Position numbers and translations under genes: made by a program. A DNA stretch of 64,000 nt from Odoribacter sp. Z80 (GTDB lineage: Bacteria; Bacteroidota; Bacteroidia; Bacteroidales; Marinifilaceae). Below, in pieces: positions 17,082 to 26,094 of the stretch. The notes beneath the pieces were generated by a model. It worked only from the letters and a program-made list of their open reading frames with translations. It was not told the DNA's origin and did no database searches. Numbering within the stretch: position 1 is the first letter of the stretch; each line of letters starts with the position of its first letter. The stretch lies in the NCBI RefSeq assembly GCF_009935865.1, contig NZ_QWEL01000006.1, positions 1-64,000 on the forward strand. The letters are read 5' to 3'.

Positions 17082-19514
17082 ATGAAATATGCAGATGTTA
17101 TAGTGCCTCTTGCTGTGGAGGGAATGTATACTTACGGGATCAGAGAAGAATGGGAGGAGCGTGTTCGTCCGGGTATGTTAGTATTGGTTTCTTTTGCCGG
17201 TCATAAGAAGTATACGGCTCTGGTTGGGCGTGTACATGACTGTAAACCGGAGGGCTATGAGGTGAAATGGCTGGAAGAAATCGTGGAGGAGCGGATTTGT
17301 TTGGGTGATGAACATCTGAAGTTTTTATTTTGGGTGAGTGAATATTACATGGCTACTTTGGGTGAGGTGATGAAAGCGGTTTTCCCGGTGGCTTTCCGTT
17401 TGGAGAGTTTTACTGCGCTTATCCGGACTTGCAGGGAGGGGGATGATGTTGTGCTGACGGAACAGGAGAAGATGTTGTTGGGTTTTTTACGGCCCGGGGA
17501 GAGTGTTGCGCTGAGGGAGGCGGAAAAGTATCTGAAGTTAAGACACGGTTTGGTAGTGGTCCGTTCTTTACTGGATAAAGGGTATATTCAGGTGAAGGAG
17601 ACGGTTGGAGAAACGTATCGGGAAAAGACGGAGCGTTATGTTGTCTGGGGCCGGAAGTATTCCGACGAGCAATTGAACAGGATTCTGGATGGTTTGAAAA
17701 AAGCTCCGGTGCAGTATAGGATGGTATGCCGGTGGATAGAATGGGGGAAGGATGAGATGTTGCGGGGGGATTTTCTGCAACAGACCGGGCAAAATGCGGT
17801 GGCCTTGAAAACTTTGTGTGATAAAGGAATTTTACGGGTCGTAGAGCGTTCTGTGAGTCGTTTGGAGGAAGGGAGAGCTTGTGATCACGGATGGCATCCG
17901 TTAACTGCGGAACAATCCGGAGCGTTGCATGATATTAAGAATGGTTTTGCCGGAAAAGATTGCGTTTTGTTGCAAGGAGTTACTTCTTCCGGTAAGACGG
18001 AAGTATATATTCATTTGATAAAAGAATACATAGAGCGGGGAGAGCAGGTATTGTATATGTTGCCGGAAATTGCTTTGACGGTTCAGATTGTGAAGCGGTT
18101 GCAGAGTGTGTTTGGGGAAAAGGTGGGGATTTACCATTCCGGCATGTCGGATGCAGCCCGGGCTGAATTATGGAAAAAGCAGTGCGGACCTTATCCTTAT
18201 CCTTTGATTCTGGGGGTACGCTCTTCTGTATTTCTGCCTTTTTCCGGGCTCGGTTTGATTATTGTGGATGAAGAGCATGATCCTTCCTATAAACAAAAAG
18301 AACCTTCACCCCGTTATCAGGGCAGGGATGCCGCCATTATGCTGGGAAAAATTCATGGGGCCCGTGTTTTGTTAGGGTCGGCAACGCCTTCGTTTGAATC
18401 CTGGCAAAATGCAGTGAGCGGAAAATACGGATTAGTAAGACTTAACGGCCGGTATGGGGGAATACAAATGCCTGAGGTTGTGTTGGCAGATGTCGGGGAA
18501 TATCGCCGGAAAAAATTGATGAAGGGGAGTTTTTCCCCTTTGTTGGTTCATGAGATGGAAAAGGTATTGTCTGCCGGGAAACAGGTGATTTTGTTTCAGA
18601 ATCGCCGGGGGTATTCCACTTATGTGCAATGCGGGCAATGCGGTACCATACCGAAATGTAAGTATTGTGATGTGAGTCTGACTTATTATAAGCAGCGGAA
18701 TGTGTTGGTGTGCCGTTATTGCGGAGCTATGTTACCAATGGAGGACGTGTGTTTGGAATGTGGCAGTGGCCACTATAAGGAGATGACTCCGGGAACGGAA
18801 AAAATAGAGGAAGAGGTCGGGCGTTTGTTTCCGGATAAGAGGGTTGCGCGGATGGATTTGGATGTGATGAGCAGTAGGTCCAGGTATAAAGCGGTTATAG
18901 ACGATTTTGCTGCAGGAAAAACACATATTTTAATCGGCACCCAGATGGTTACGAAAGGGCTGGATTTTGAGAATGTAAAATTAGTAGGGGTGATGGATGC
19001 TGACAGCATGGTGAATTTTCCGGATTTCAGAGCCGAAGAACGGGCTTATTGCATGCTGACTCAGGTGAGCGGGCGAAGTGGCCGGAAGGGGGAGAGGGGG
19101 AAAGTGGTTATTCAGGCTGCAGATTTGAAAAATCGGGTTTACCGGATGTTGACGGAAGGAGATTATGAAACCTTTTTTTCCCAGCTTGTTGCTGAGCGGG
19201 GCTTTTTCCTGTATCCTCCCTGTGCCCGGTTGATTCAGATGGAATTCCGGGCCAGGGATGCGGTTGTTTTGCGGCATGCTGCAAATCGTGTGGCTATGCG
19301 ATTAAGGGAGAAGCTGGGGAAAAGGGTTTGCGGACCGGCAGTGCCGGAAGTAGGCCGTATCGGCGGATTGTATCGGCTGGTGGTGATGCTGAAAATAGAG
19401 ACCGGGATGTCTTATTCCGGAGTGAAGTCTTTTATACGCAAAGAATTGGTTGAATTGCGGCGGGAGAAGGATTTCCATACGGTGAGGATTTTTTGTGACG
19501 TTGATCCGTATTGA
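17082..19514 (+). CDS. priA: primosomal helicase PriA
   Basis: 810-aa 3'-to-5' superfamily-2 helicase that restarts stalled replication forks. The N-terminal DNA-binding domain (KYADVIVPLAVEGMYTYGI) is followed by Walker A in GVTSSGKTEVY (near 305), DEEH near 395, and a zinc region with paired cysteines (CGQCGTIPKCKYC, CRYCGA, CLECGSGHY) near 515-565. Helicase motifs GTQMVTKGLDF and QVSGRSGRKG are intact. It is probably monocistronic, with its own -7 box and the pfkA terminator upstream. Confidence 0.96.
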   Translation: MKYADVIVPLAVEGMYTYGIREEWEERVRPGMLVLVSFAGHKKYTALVGRVHDCKPEGYEVKWLEEIVEERICLGDEHLKFLFWVSEYYMATLGEVMKAVFPVAFRLESFTALIRTCREGDDVVLTEQEKMLLGFLRPGESVALREAEKYLKLRHGLVVVRSLLDKGYIQVKETVGETYREKTERYVVWGRKYSDEQLNRILDGLKKAPVQYRMVCRWIEWGKDEMLRGDFLQQTGQNAVALKTLCDKGILRVVERSVSRLEEGRACDHGWHPLTAEQSGALHDIKNGFAGKDCVLLQGVTSSGKTEVYIHLIKEYIERGEQVLYMLPEIALTVQIVKRLQSVFGEKVGIYHSGMSDAARAELWKKQCGPYPYPLILGVRSSVFLPFSGLGLIIVDEEHDPSYKQKEPSPRYQGRDAAIMLGKIHGARVLLGSATPSFESWQNAVSGKYGLVRLNGRYGGIQMPEVVLADVGEYRRKKLMKGSFSPLLVHEMEKVLSAGKQVILFQNRRGYSTYVQCGQCGTIPKCKYCDVSLTYYKQRNVLVCRYCGAMLPMEDVCLECGSGHYKEMTPGTEKIEEEVGRLFPDKRVARMDLDVMSSRSRYKAVIDDFAAGKTHILIGTQMVTKGLDFENVKLVGVMDADSMVNFPDFRAEERAYCMLTQVSGRSGRKGERGKVVIQAADLKNRVYRMLTEGDYETFFSQLVAERGFFLYPPCARLIQMEFRARDAVVLRHAANRVAMRLREKLGKRVCGPAVPEVGRIGGLYRLVVMLKIETGMSYSGVKSFIRKELVELRREKDFHTVRIFCDVDPY

Positions 19515-19539
19515 CCCGTCTATTGTATAGTAAATTTTT

Positions 19540-19547
19540 TATCTTTG
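19540..19547 (+). promoter_or_regulatory. -7 element before the small membrane protein gene
   Basis: TATCTTTG matches TAnnTTTG and lies 34 nt before the ATG at 19582. The -33 region shows only weak TTG candidates at unusual spacing. Confidence 0.5.
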
Positions 19548-19581
19548 TTTCTTCTTTTGCGGAAACAATAAAAAAGATAAT

Positions 19582-19986
19582 ATGAGCAGGGATACATTGA
19601 TATTGTTGGCTTTTTGTGTATTTGCCTTGTTAGCGGGCATGCGGATAAAACAACGTTTCCGGGCGTGGAGAAACAGAAATGTACCCCATCCCATTTATAA
19701 AAATCAGCGTCCTAAGATGGCGCGTGCGGAGGAACCTCCTGAAGTCAGGGCCCGTCGTCTGAGGCGGGAACAACGGGAGCGTTTTTTCACTATCGCCCAG
19801 TTATTTGTTTTGGGCGGGTTGATGGTCTATATGCTCCCGGCTTTAGTGCAGGATTTTGCAGTTTCCGGCCGGGTGAGTGCTTCTCATCTTTTTTTACGTT
19901 GTTTGATATTTGTATTCACTATTTATATTTTTCTTCTGGGTTATTTTAAGGTGGTTAAACGGAGAGATAAGGAAAATATGGATTAG
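19582..19986 (+). CDS. small membrane protein of unknown function
   Basis: 134 aa with three predicted membrane segments (about 5-21, 71-90 and 104-122) separated by a very basic segment (AEEPPEVRARRLRREQRERF). I do not recognise a named family. Own -7 box and own terminator indicate a separate transcription unit. Confidence 0.65.
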   Translation: MSRDTLILLAFCVFALLAGMRIKQRFRAWRNRNVPHPIYKNQRPKMARAEEPPEVRARRLRREQRERFFTIAQLFVLGGLMVYMLPALVQDFAVSGRVSASHLFLRCLIFVFTIYIFLLGYFKVVKRRDKENMD

Positions 19987-19993
19987 CAGCAGA

Positions 19994-20023
19994 CAGGAGG
20001 GCTTACGTTCTCCTGATTTTTTT
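19994..20023 (+). terminator. terminator after the small membrane protein gene
   Basis: CAGGAG / CTCCTG stem with a ten-base loop, followed by A and seven T. Confidence 0.7.
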
Positions 20024-20090
20024 GCAAAACCTTAAACGAAGGCTTAACGTTTTTTAAGTTCTAAAATTTAACATTTGGAAGGGGATTTTC

Positions 20091-20098
20091 TAATTTTG
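20091..20098 (+). promoter_or_regulatory. candidate -7 element of the Bat operon
   Basis: TAATTTTG matches TAnnTTTG. It leaves a long leader of about 120 nt before moxR at 20224, which may hold regulatory structure, although I see no strong hairpin in it. Confidence 0.4.
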
Positions 20099-20223
20099 GT
20101 GTATCTAAAATCAAGTATTTTGCTATCATTAAAATCTGCTAAAAAAGAGAATCTTTTCAAACAGATTTAGGGAAGTTTCGTAAGAGATTTTATTAAGATA
20201 TAACAACTTTAAAATTATAAAGT

Positions 20224-21216
20224 ATGGATACTGTTGATATCAAAGCATTGAATGAACGCATACAGCAGGAGAGTTCGTTTGTCGATATGATAAACATTGA
20301 AATGAACAAGGTGATTGTGGGACAGAAGCATTTGGTAGAAGGACTTTTGATTGGTATGCTTTCCAATGGACATATTTTGCTGGAAGGAGTTCCTGGTTTG
20401 GCAAAAACTTTGGCTATTAATACATTAGCTACAACTATTGATGCTAAGTTCAGTCGTATACAGTTTACGCCTGACCTTTTGCCGGCCGATGTGCTTGGTA
20501 CCATGATTTATTCTCAAAAGCGGGAAGAGTTTGTCGTAAAACACGGGCCTATATTTGCTAATTTCATTCTGGCTGATGAAATCAACCGTGCTCCGGCCAA
20601 GGTGCAGTCGGCTCTGTTGGAAGCCATGCAGGAACGTCAGGTTACTATCGGGGATACGACCTACCGGTTGCAGGAACCTTTTTTGGTGATGGCCACCCAG
20701 AACCCCATTGAGCAGGAAGGTACTTATCCGTTACCGGAAGCACAGGTCGACCGTTTTATGCTGAAGGTGGTGATTGATTATCCTAAGAAGGAAGAGGAAA
20801 AACTGATTGTCCGCCAAAATATGGAAAAATCCTTTCCCCAGGCGAATACCATTTTAAAACCTGCCGATATTGTGAGGGCCAGGGAGGTCGTAAAGGATGT
20901 CTATATGGATGAGAAAATCGAAAAATATATCATTGATATTGTTTTTGCCACGCGTTTTCCCCAGGATGCCGGGTTGGAGAAGTTTGTGAATATGATTTCC
21001 TACGGAGGTTCCCCTCGTGCCAGCATCAGCCTGGCGAAAGCAGCCAAGGCGTATGCTTTTATTAAACGTAGAGGATATGTTATTCCGGAGGATGTCCGTG
21101 CTGTATGTCATGATGTGCTCCGCCACCGTATCGGCCTGACTTATGAAGCTGAAGCGAATAACATTACCAGTGAGGATATTATTAATGAAATCCTGAACCA
21201 GGTTGAAGTGCCCTGA
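20224..21216 (+). CDS. MoxR-family AAA+ ATPase of the Bat operon
   Basis: 330-aa cytosolic AAA+ protein with the MoxR-type P-loop GVPGLAKT near 60, Walker B LADEINRAPAK near 118, sensor 1 VMATQNPIEQEGTYPLPEAQ and the C-terminal lid. MoxR proteins are thought to act as chaperones that mature von Willebrand factor A proteins. Here it leads an operon containing two such proteins (BatA and BatB) and a DUF58 protein, the classical arrangement of Bacteroides aerotolerance. Confidence 0.93.
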   Translation: MDTVDIKALNERIQQESSFVDMINIEMNKVIVGQKHLVEGLLIGMLSNGHILLEGVPGLAKTLAINTLATTIDAKFSRIQFTPDLLPADVLGTMIYSQKREEFVVKHGPIFANFILADEINRAPAKVQSALLEAMQERQVTIGDTTYRLQEPFLVMATQNPIEQEGTYPLPEAQVDRFMLKVVIDYPKKEEEKLIVRQNMEKSFPQANTILKPADIVRAREVVKDVYMDEKIEKYIIDIVFATRFPQDAGLEKFVNMISYGGSPRASISLAKAAKAYAFIKRRGYVIPEDVRAVCHDVLRHRIGLTYEAEANNITSEDIINEILNQVEVP

Positions 21217-21257
21217 TAAGCGGTAGGTCGTGTCCTGTATACTTTTAATCTTTATTT

Positions 21258-22127
21258 ATGGAGACTTCTGAATTATTACAAAGAGTCCGGAAGATTGAAA
21301 TCAAAACCCGGGGATTGTCCAGCAATATCTTTGCCGGAGAGTATCACTCTGCTTTCAAGGGCAGGGGTATGACTTTCAGTGAGGTCAGGGAGTATCAATA
21401 CGGAGATGATATCCGGAATATCGACTGGAATGTGACGGCTCGTCATAATCATCCTTATGTAAAGGTTTTTGAGGAGGAACGTGAATTGACAGTGATGCTG
21501 ATGATAGACGTCAGTGCTTCCCGTAATTTTGGTACCGTTTCAAAGCTGAAGAAGAACCAGATTACGGAGATTGCTGCTGTGATTGCTTTTTCAGCGATTC
21601 AGAATAACGATAAAATCGGAGTAATTTTCTTTTCCGATAAGATAGAAAAGTTTATTCCGCCGAAGAAGGGCCGGACTCATATATTGCATATTATCAGGGA
21701 GTTGATAGATTTTGTACCGGATGACAAACAGACCAATATCGAACAGGCTTTGGAGTATGTGACCAGTTCAATAAAGAAGCGTTGCACTTGTTTTGTGATT
21801 TCGGATTTTATAGATGAGCATGATTTTTCGCATGCTTTGTCTATTGCGAACCGGAAACATGATGTAGTTGCTTTGCGGATATACGACCCCCGTGAGAATG
21901 TGCTTCCTCCGGTGGGGATGATGTATTTGCGGGATGCTGAGACCGGCGAGCGGATGTGGGTAGATACCTCCGACCGGAAATTGCGGGATGCCTATGAAAA
22001 ATATGCTTTTGTACGGGAGAAGGAACTGGAGTCTACTTTCAAGCGTTCGGGAGTGGATGTGGCTCACATCCGTTCGGATGAAGATTATGTCAGGGCTTTG
22101 ATTGCTTTATTTAAGAAAAGAGCTTAG
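21258..22127 (+). CDS. DUF58-domain protein of the Bat operon
   Basis: 289 aa. The DUF58 signature (YQYGDDIRNIDWNVTARHNHPYVKVFEEERELTVMLMIDVSASRNFG) is present, including a von-Willebrand-like metal-site motif DVSAS near 82-86. DUF58 proteins almost always accompany moxR. No membrane segment is visible, so it is likely cytosolic. Placed 41 nt after moxR and 13 nt before the next gene, clearly co-transcribed. Confidence 0.92.
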   Translation: METSELLQRVRKIEIKTRGLSSNIFAGEYHSAFKGRGMTFSEVREYQYGDDIRNIDWNVTARHNHPYVKVFEEERELTVMLMIDVSASRNFGTVSKLKKNQITEIAAVIAFSAIQNNDKIGVIFFSDKIEKFIPPKKGRTHILHIIRELIDFVPDDKQTNIEQALEYVTSSIKKRCTCFVISDFIDEHDFSHALSIANRKHDVVALRIYDPRENVLPPVGMMYLRDAETGERMWVDTSDRKLRDAYEKYAFVREKELESTFKRSGVDVAHIRSDEDYVRALIALFKKRA

Positions 22128-22140
22128 GAAAACGTAAGTT

Positions 22141-23178
22141 ATGATGGGTTTAAAACAAATATGGGTTTGTCTGTTGCTGTTGGCAGGAATTGGAGCGGGG
22201 AGGGCGCAAAATGTGGAATATGGGGTTGCGTTGGACACCAATTACATGCTTATCGGAGATCAGCAACATTTGACCTTTCAGGTACGCAGTGACGGACAAG
22301 TGAAGGTGGAGTTTCCTTTGTTGAGAGATACGGTGGTGCAAGGGGTGGAAATTCTTTCGGGTCCTCTGCGGGATTCTGTCAGAGAAAAAAACGGAAAATG
22401 GCTGATAGAGGAAAAGTATTTGATTACGGCATTCGATACAGGGGTGTATGTTGTGCCTTCAATGCCGGTAAAGATTATAAATCAGGATTATAACAATGTC
22501 TTGCGGACAGAACCGGTTTCTTTTGTGGTGAATACCTATCAGGTAGACCCTCAGAAAGGGAATTATGACATTGTATATCCTTATGATGCTCCCTGGACTT
22601 TCCGGGAGATTCTGCCTTATTTGCTCTGGAGTTTGTTGGGGGTAGGCCTTCTGCTGGTGGGAATATGGTTCTGGCGGAGGCGTAAAAAGAATAAGCCTTT
22701 GTTTGTGGTGAAAAAAGAAGAGATACCCCCGTATGTAAAGGCTATCCGTTCTTTGGACGAAATCAAGGAAGAGAAGTTATGGCAGGCAGGCCGGGAAAAA
22801 GAGTATTATACCCGTTTGACAGATACGGTCCGGTTATATTTGGATGAGGAGTTCGGGATTGCTGCCATGGAACAGACTTCGGGAGAGATTATGACGGCTT
22901 TGAAAGAGAAACCGGAAGTTGAAACGAAGGAGCGGGAAAGGATGGAGGAATTGCTTTCTACGGCTGATTTTGTGAAATTTGCCAAATACACCCCTTTGCA
23001 GGATGAGAATGCCCGCCATTTGGAGATGGCTTATGGTTTTGTGAATAGTACTCACCAGAGGAAGCAGGCTGAAAAACTTGAGCAACAGAAAGCAGAGGAA
23101 GAGGAAAACAGACGCCATGAGGAGGAAAAGAAGGGTACATTGGATTCCGGAACCGCTATAGGGGAAAGTAATAATTAG
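22141..23178 (+). CDS. BatD/DUF4381-like single-pass membrane protein of the Bat operon
   Basis: 345 aa: signal sequence (about 1-22), a periplasmic beta-rich domain to about 155, one membrane segment near 158-178 (YLLWSLLGVGLLLVGIWFW), and a cytosolic helical domain ending in a Glu/Lys/Gln-rich tail. This is the layout of the small membrane proteins found between DUF58 and batA in such operons. The start has ATGATG; the second ATG is equally possible. Specific function unknown. Confidence 0.7.
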   Translation: MMGLKQIWVCLLLLAGIGAGRAQNVEYGVALDTNYMLIGDQQHLTFQVRSDGQVKVEFPLLRDTVVQGVEILSGPLRDSVREKNGKWLIEEKYLITAFDTGVYVVPSMPVKIINQDYNNVLRTEPVSFVVNTYQVDPQKGNYDIVYPYDAPWTFREILPYLLWSLLGVGLLLVGIWFWRRRKKNKPLFVVKKEEIPPYVKAIRSLDEIKEEKLWQAGREKEYYTRLTDTVRLYLDEEFGIAAMEQTSGEIMTALKEKPEVETKERERMEELLSTADFVKFAKYTPLQDENARHLEMAYGFVNSTHQRKQAEKLEQQKAEEEENRRHEEEKKGTLDSGTAIGESNN

Positions 23179-23205
23179 TGTCATGCAGGGTAAAATTTAA
23201 AGAAT

Positions 23206-24198
23206 ATGTTTGGATTCGAATTTGCAAACCCGGAATATTTTTGGTTGTTGGTACTTCTGGTGCCGATGATATTGTGGTATGTTTTGCGGGAAAAAAAATC
23301 CTATGCCGATTTGCAGTTTTCTTCTTTGCGGGCATTTAAAGGAATGAGGCATACCGGAAAAATCTGGATGCGGCATTTGTTGTTTGTGTTGCAGGTGTTG
23401 GCCATTTTTTTTCTGGTGGTGGCTTTGGCCCGTCCTCAGTCGAGTAATAACTGGCAGACTTATACCAGTGAAGGAATAGATATTGTACTGGCTTTGGATA
23501 TTTCCGGCAGTATGCTGGCCCGTGATTTTACCCCGGACCGTCTGGAAGCGGCTAAGGAGGTGGCTACTAAATTTATTCTGGAACGTCCTCAGGATAAGAT
23601 AGGACTGGTGATTTTTGCCGGGGAGAGTTTTACCCAGTGTCCTTTGACCACAGACCAGGCTGTATTGGTGAATTTAATGAGGGAGGTACAAAGCGGGATG
23701 ATAGAGGATGGTACGGCTATTGGTTTGGGTTTGGCGAATGCGGTAAATCGTCTGAAAGACAGTCCGGCGAAATCGAAGGTTGTGATTTTATTGACCGACG
23801 GAGTAAACAACCGGGGGGCTATTGCTCCCCTGACCGCAGCGGAGTTGGCGAAAGCATATGGCATTCGGGTGTATACGATTGGAGTGGGGACTTACGGGGA
23901 AGCTCCTTATCCGGTACAAACGCCGTTTGGTGTGGAGTTGCGTAATGTTCCGGTGGAAATTGATGAGGAGGTATTGCAGCAGATTGCTCATTTAACGGAT
24001 GGAAAATATTTTCGGGCAACGGATAACAATAAATTGAAACAAATTTATCAGGAGATAGACCAGTTGGAAAAGAGTAAAATAGAAGTGAAGCATTTCAGCA
24101 AAAAGGAGGAACAGTATTTTATTTTTGGATTGGTCGGTCTGTTTTTGTTGATTACACAGGCCTTGTTGCGTTATACTTTACTGAGAAAAATTCCGTAG
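23206..24198 (+). CDS. batA: BatA, von Willebrand factor A membrane protein
   Basis: 330 aa: N-terminal membrane segments at about 10-27 and 58-78, a VWA domain with the metal-ion site DISGS (in LALDISGSMLARD, near 96-104), the conserved Thr and Asp (LTDGVNNRG), and a C-terminal membrane segment. The VWA domain faces the periplasm or cytosol depending on topology. In Bacteroides fragilis the bat genes aid aerotolerance. Partner BatB follows directly. Confidence 0.94.
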   Translation: MFGFEFANPEYFWLLVLLVPMILWYVLREKKSYADLQFSSLRAFKGMRHTGKIWMRHLLFVLQVLAIFFLVVALARPQSSNNWQTYTSEGIDIVLALDISGSMLARDFTPDRLEAAKEVATKFILERPQDKIGLVIFAGESFTQCPLTTDQAVLVNLMREVQSGMIEDGTAIGLGLANAVNRLKDSPAKSKVVILLTDGVNNRGAIAPLTAAELAKAYGIRVYTIGVGTYGEAPYPVQTPFGVELRNVPVEIDEEVLQQIAHLTDGKYFRATDNNKLKQIYQEIDQLEKSKIEVKHFSKKEEQYFIFGLVGLFLLITQALLRYTLLRKIP

Positions 24199-24231
24199 TA
24201 ACTCATTACGACATCATAAAATAATTTGGTT

Positions 24232-25257
24232 ATGTTTAGATTTGCCCATCCTGGATTATTATACCTTTTGATTGTTATTTTACTACTGGTTGTTTTTTAT
24301 GTAGTAATGGTCGGGAAGAAAAGGAAAGCGATTGCGGAGTTTGGAAATCCGGAACTGTTGAAACCTTTGATGCCTTTGCTTTCTTTTAAGCGGGGTACAT
24401 GGAAGTTTGTAATGCTGATGCTGGCTTTGGCTTTTGTGATATTGGGGGTTGCAGGTCCGCAGTTCGGCTCTAAGTTGCAGCAAGTGAAAAAGAAGGGAGT
24501 GGAGCTGATGATTGTTTTGGATGTATCCAATTCGATGATGGCTCAGGATATCAAGCCCAGTCGTTTGGAAAAGGCTAAAATGGCTATTTCCCGTATGGTG
24601 GAAAAGTTGTCTGATGATAAAGTGGGGTTGGTGGTATTTGCCGGAGATGCCTATGTTCAGTTGCCTATTACTACGGATTATTCTTCTGCCAAGCTTTTTT
24701 TATCGGGTATCAATACGGACATTGTGCCTGTGCAGGGAACGGCAATCGGTTCGGCGATAGACCTTGCTGCCCGTTCTTTTACGCCGGAGGCAGAGACTTC
24801 GAAAGCTATCATTGTCATTACAGACGGTGAAAATCATCAGGATGATGCTATCATTGCCGCCAAGCGAGCCCATGAAAAAGGGATTGTGGTTCATACCATC
24901 GGAATGGGGCTGGAACAGGGCGCTCCTATCCCTCAAAAGGGTGCTTCCGGCCAATTTATGAAGGACGGACAGGGAAATGTGGTGATCTCCAAACTGGATG
25001 AGAATACCTTGCAGGAAGTGGCTAAGGCTGGAGAGGGAGTGTATGTTCGGGCCAGCAATACGGATGTGGGGTTGAACCAATTGCTGGATGAAGTGAATCA
25101 GATGGAAAAGACCTTACTGGAAGAGAGGGTATATAGTGATTATGCAGAAAAATATCAATATTTTCTGTTGGTGGGTTTGTTCTTCATTTTGGTTGAATTT
25201 ATGATTTTGGGAAGGAAGAACAAGTATTTTATGAAGATCAATATTTTCAGAAGATAA
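24232..25257 (+). CDS. batB: BatB, von Willebrand factor A membrane protein
   Basis: 341 aa with the same layout as BatA: two N-terminal membrane segments, a VWA domain with DVSNS (IVLDVSNSMMAQD, near 97) and ITDGENHQDDA, and a C-terminal membrane segment (YQYFLLVGLFFILVEFMIL). A TTG two codons upstream is in frame, but the ATG at 24232 is preferred. BatA and BatB are paralogues and probably form a membrane complex. Confidence 0.94.
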   Translation: MFRFAHPGLLYLLIVILLLVVFYVVMVGKKRKAIAEFGNPELLKPLMPLLSFKRGTWKFVMLMLALAFVILGVAGPQFGSKLQQVKKKGVELMIVLDVSNSMMAQDIKPSRLEKAKMAISRMVEKLSDDKVGLVVFAGDAYVQLPITTDYSSAKLFLSGINTDIVPVQGTAIGSAIDLAARSFTPEAETSKAIIVITDGENHQDDAIIAAKRAHEKGIVVHTIGMGLEQGAPIPQKGASGQFMKDGQGNVVISKLDENTLQEVAKAGEGVYVRASNTDVGLNQLLDEVNQMEKTLLEERVYSDYAEKYQYFLLVGLFFILVEFMILGRKNKYFMKINIFRR

Positions 25258-25279
25258 GACGTATTAATAATATCGGTGA

Positions 25280-26068
25280 ATGATGAAAGCGATAATCAGT
25301 TTTGTGGCGGGAGTGATGTTGTGGGGGATGGCTATGTCCGGCATGGCTCAAACGGAAAGGAAATTCATTCGGGAAGGGAATGATTTTTTTGAAAAGCAGG
25401 ATTTTGAGAAAGCGGAAGTGGAATACCGCAAGGCTTCGGATAAAAGAGCCGAGTCGTTTGAAGCTGCCTTTAACATGGCGGATGCCTTGTATAAGCAAAA
25501 AAAATATGAGGAGGCTTTGTCACAATTTACTGCCTTGGCTAAGAAAGAGACTGATAAAGAACGATTGGGTGAGATTTACCATAATATCGGGAATACTTTA
25601 TTGGCTATGCAAAAGACGGATGAGAGTATAGAAGCGTATAAAGAATCGTTGAGGAATCGTCCTGCTTCAGAACCGACTAAATATAATCTGGAATTTGCCC
25701 GGCAGAAACAACAGCAGGAGCAAAATAAAGACCAGCAGAATCAGGACAAAAACCAAGACCAGGACCAAAACCAGGATAAAGAGGAACAGGATCAGGACAA
25801 AGAGAATCAGAACCAGGATCAGAACCAGGATCAGGGAAAGGACCAGGATAAGAAGGACCAGCAGGAGCAAAATAAAGATCAGCAAAATCAGGATAAAAAA
25901 GACCAGCAAGGTCAGCAGCAGGAACAGCCTTCGAAAATTTCCAAAGAGGATGCTGAGCGGTTGTTAGAAGCTTTGCAGAATGATGAGAAGAAAGTGCAGG
26001 AGAAGGTGCAGAAACAAAAAGTGCAGGAGCAGAAAGCAAAGAAAATGAAAATTGAAAAAGATTGGTAA
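25280..26068 (+). CDS. batC: BatC, TPR protein with a Gln/Asp/Lys-rich linker
   Basis: 262 aa: signal peptide (to about 23), TPR-type repeats at about 30-135 (REGNDFFEKQDFEKAEVEYRKA, YHNIGNTLLAMQKTDESIEAY), then an extreme low-complexity stretch 142-218 of Gln, Asp, Lys, Asn and Glu, then a short helix (SKEDAERLLEALQNDEKKVQ). TPR proteins scaffold complexes and the charged region should be disordered. It overlaps no neighbour and precedes batD by 26 nt. Confidence 0.9.
   Translation: MMKAIISFVAGVMLWGMAMSGMAQTERKFIREGNDFFEKQDFEKAEVEYRKASDKRAESFEAAFNMADALYKQKKYEEALSQFTALAKKETDKERLGEIYHNIGNTLLAMQKTDESIEAYKESLRNRPASEPTKYNLEFARQKQQQEQNKDQQNQDKNQDQDQNQDKEEQDQDKENQNQDQNQDQGKDQDKKDQQEQNKDQQNQDKKDQQGQQQEQPSKISKEDAERLLEALQNDEKKVQEKVQKQKVQEQKAKKMKIEKDW
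25703..25933 (+). repeat. low-complexity coding repeat in batC
   Basis: 231 bp dominated by CAG, CAR, GAY and AAR triplets coding for runs such as KDQQNQDKNQDQDQNQ. It lacks a strict period, so it looks like slippage-prone composition rather than a clean tandem array. The same bases give long artefactual open frames on both strands. Confidence 0.85.
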
Positions 26069-26094
26069 TTTTGCAGGATTTTAAACGTATACAG

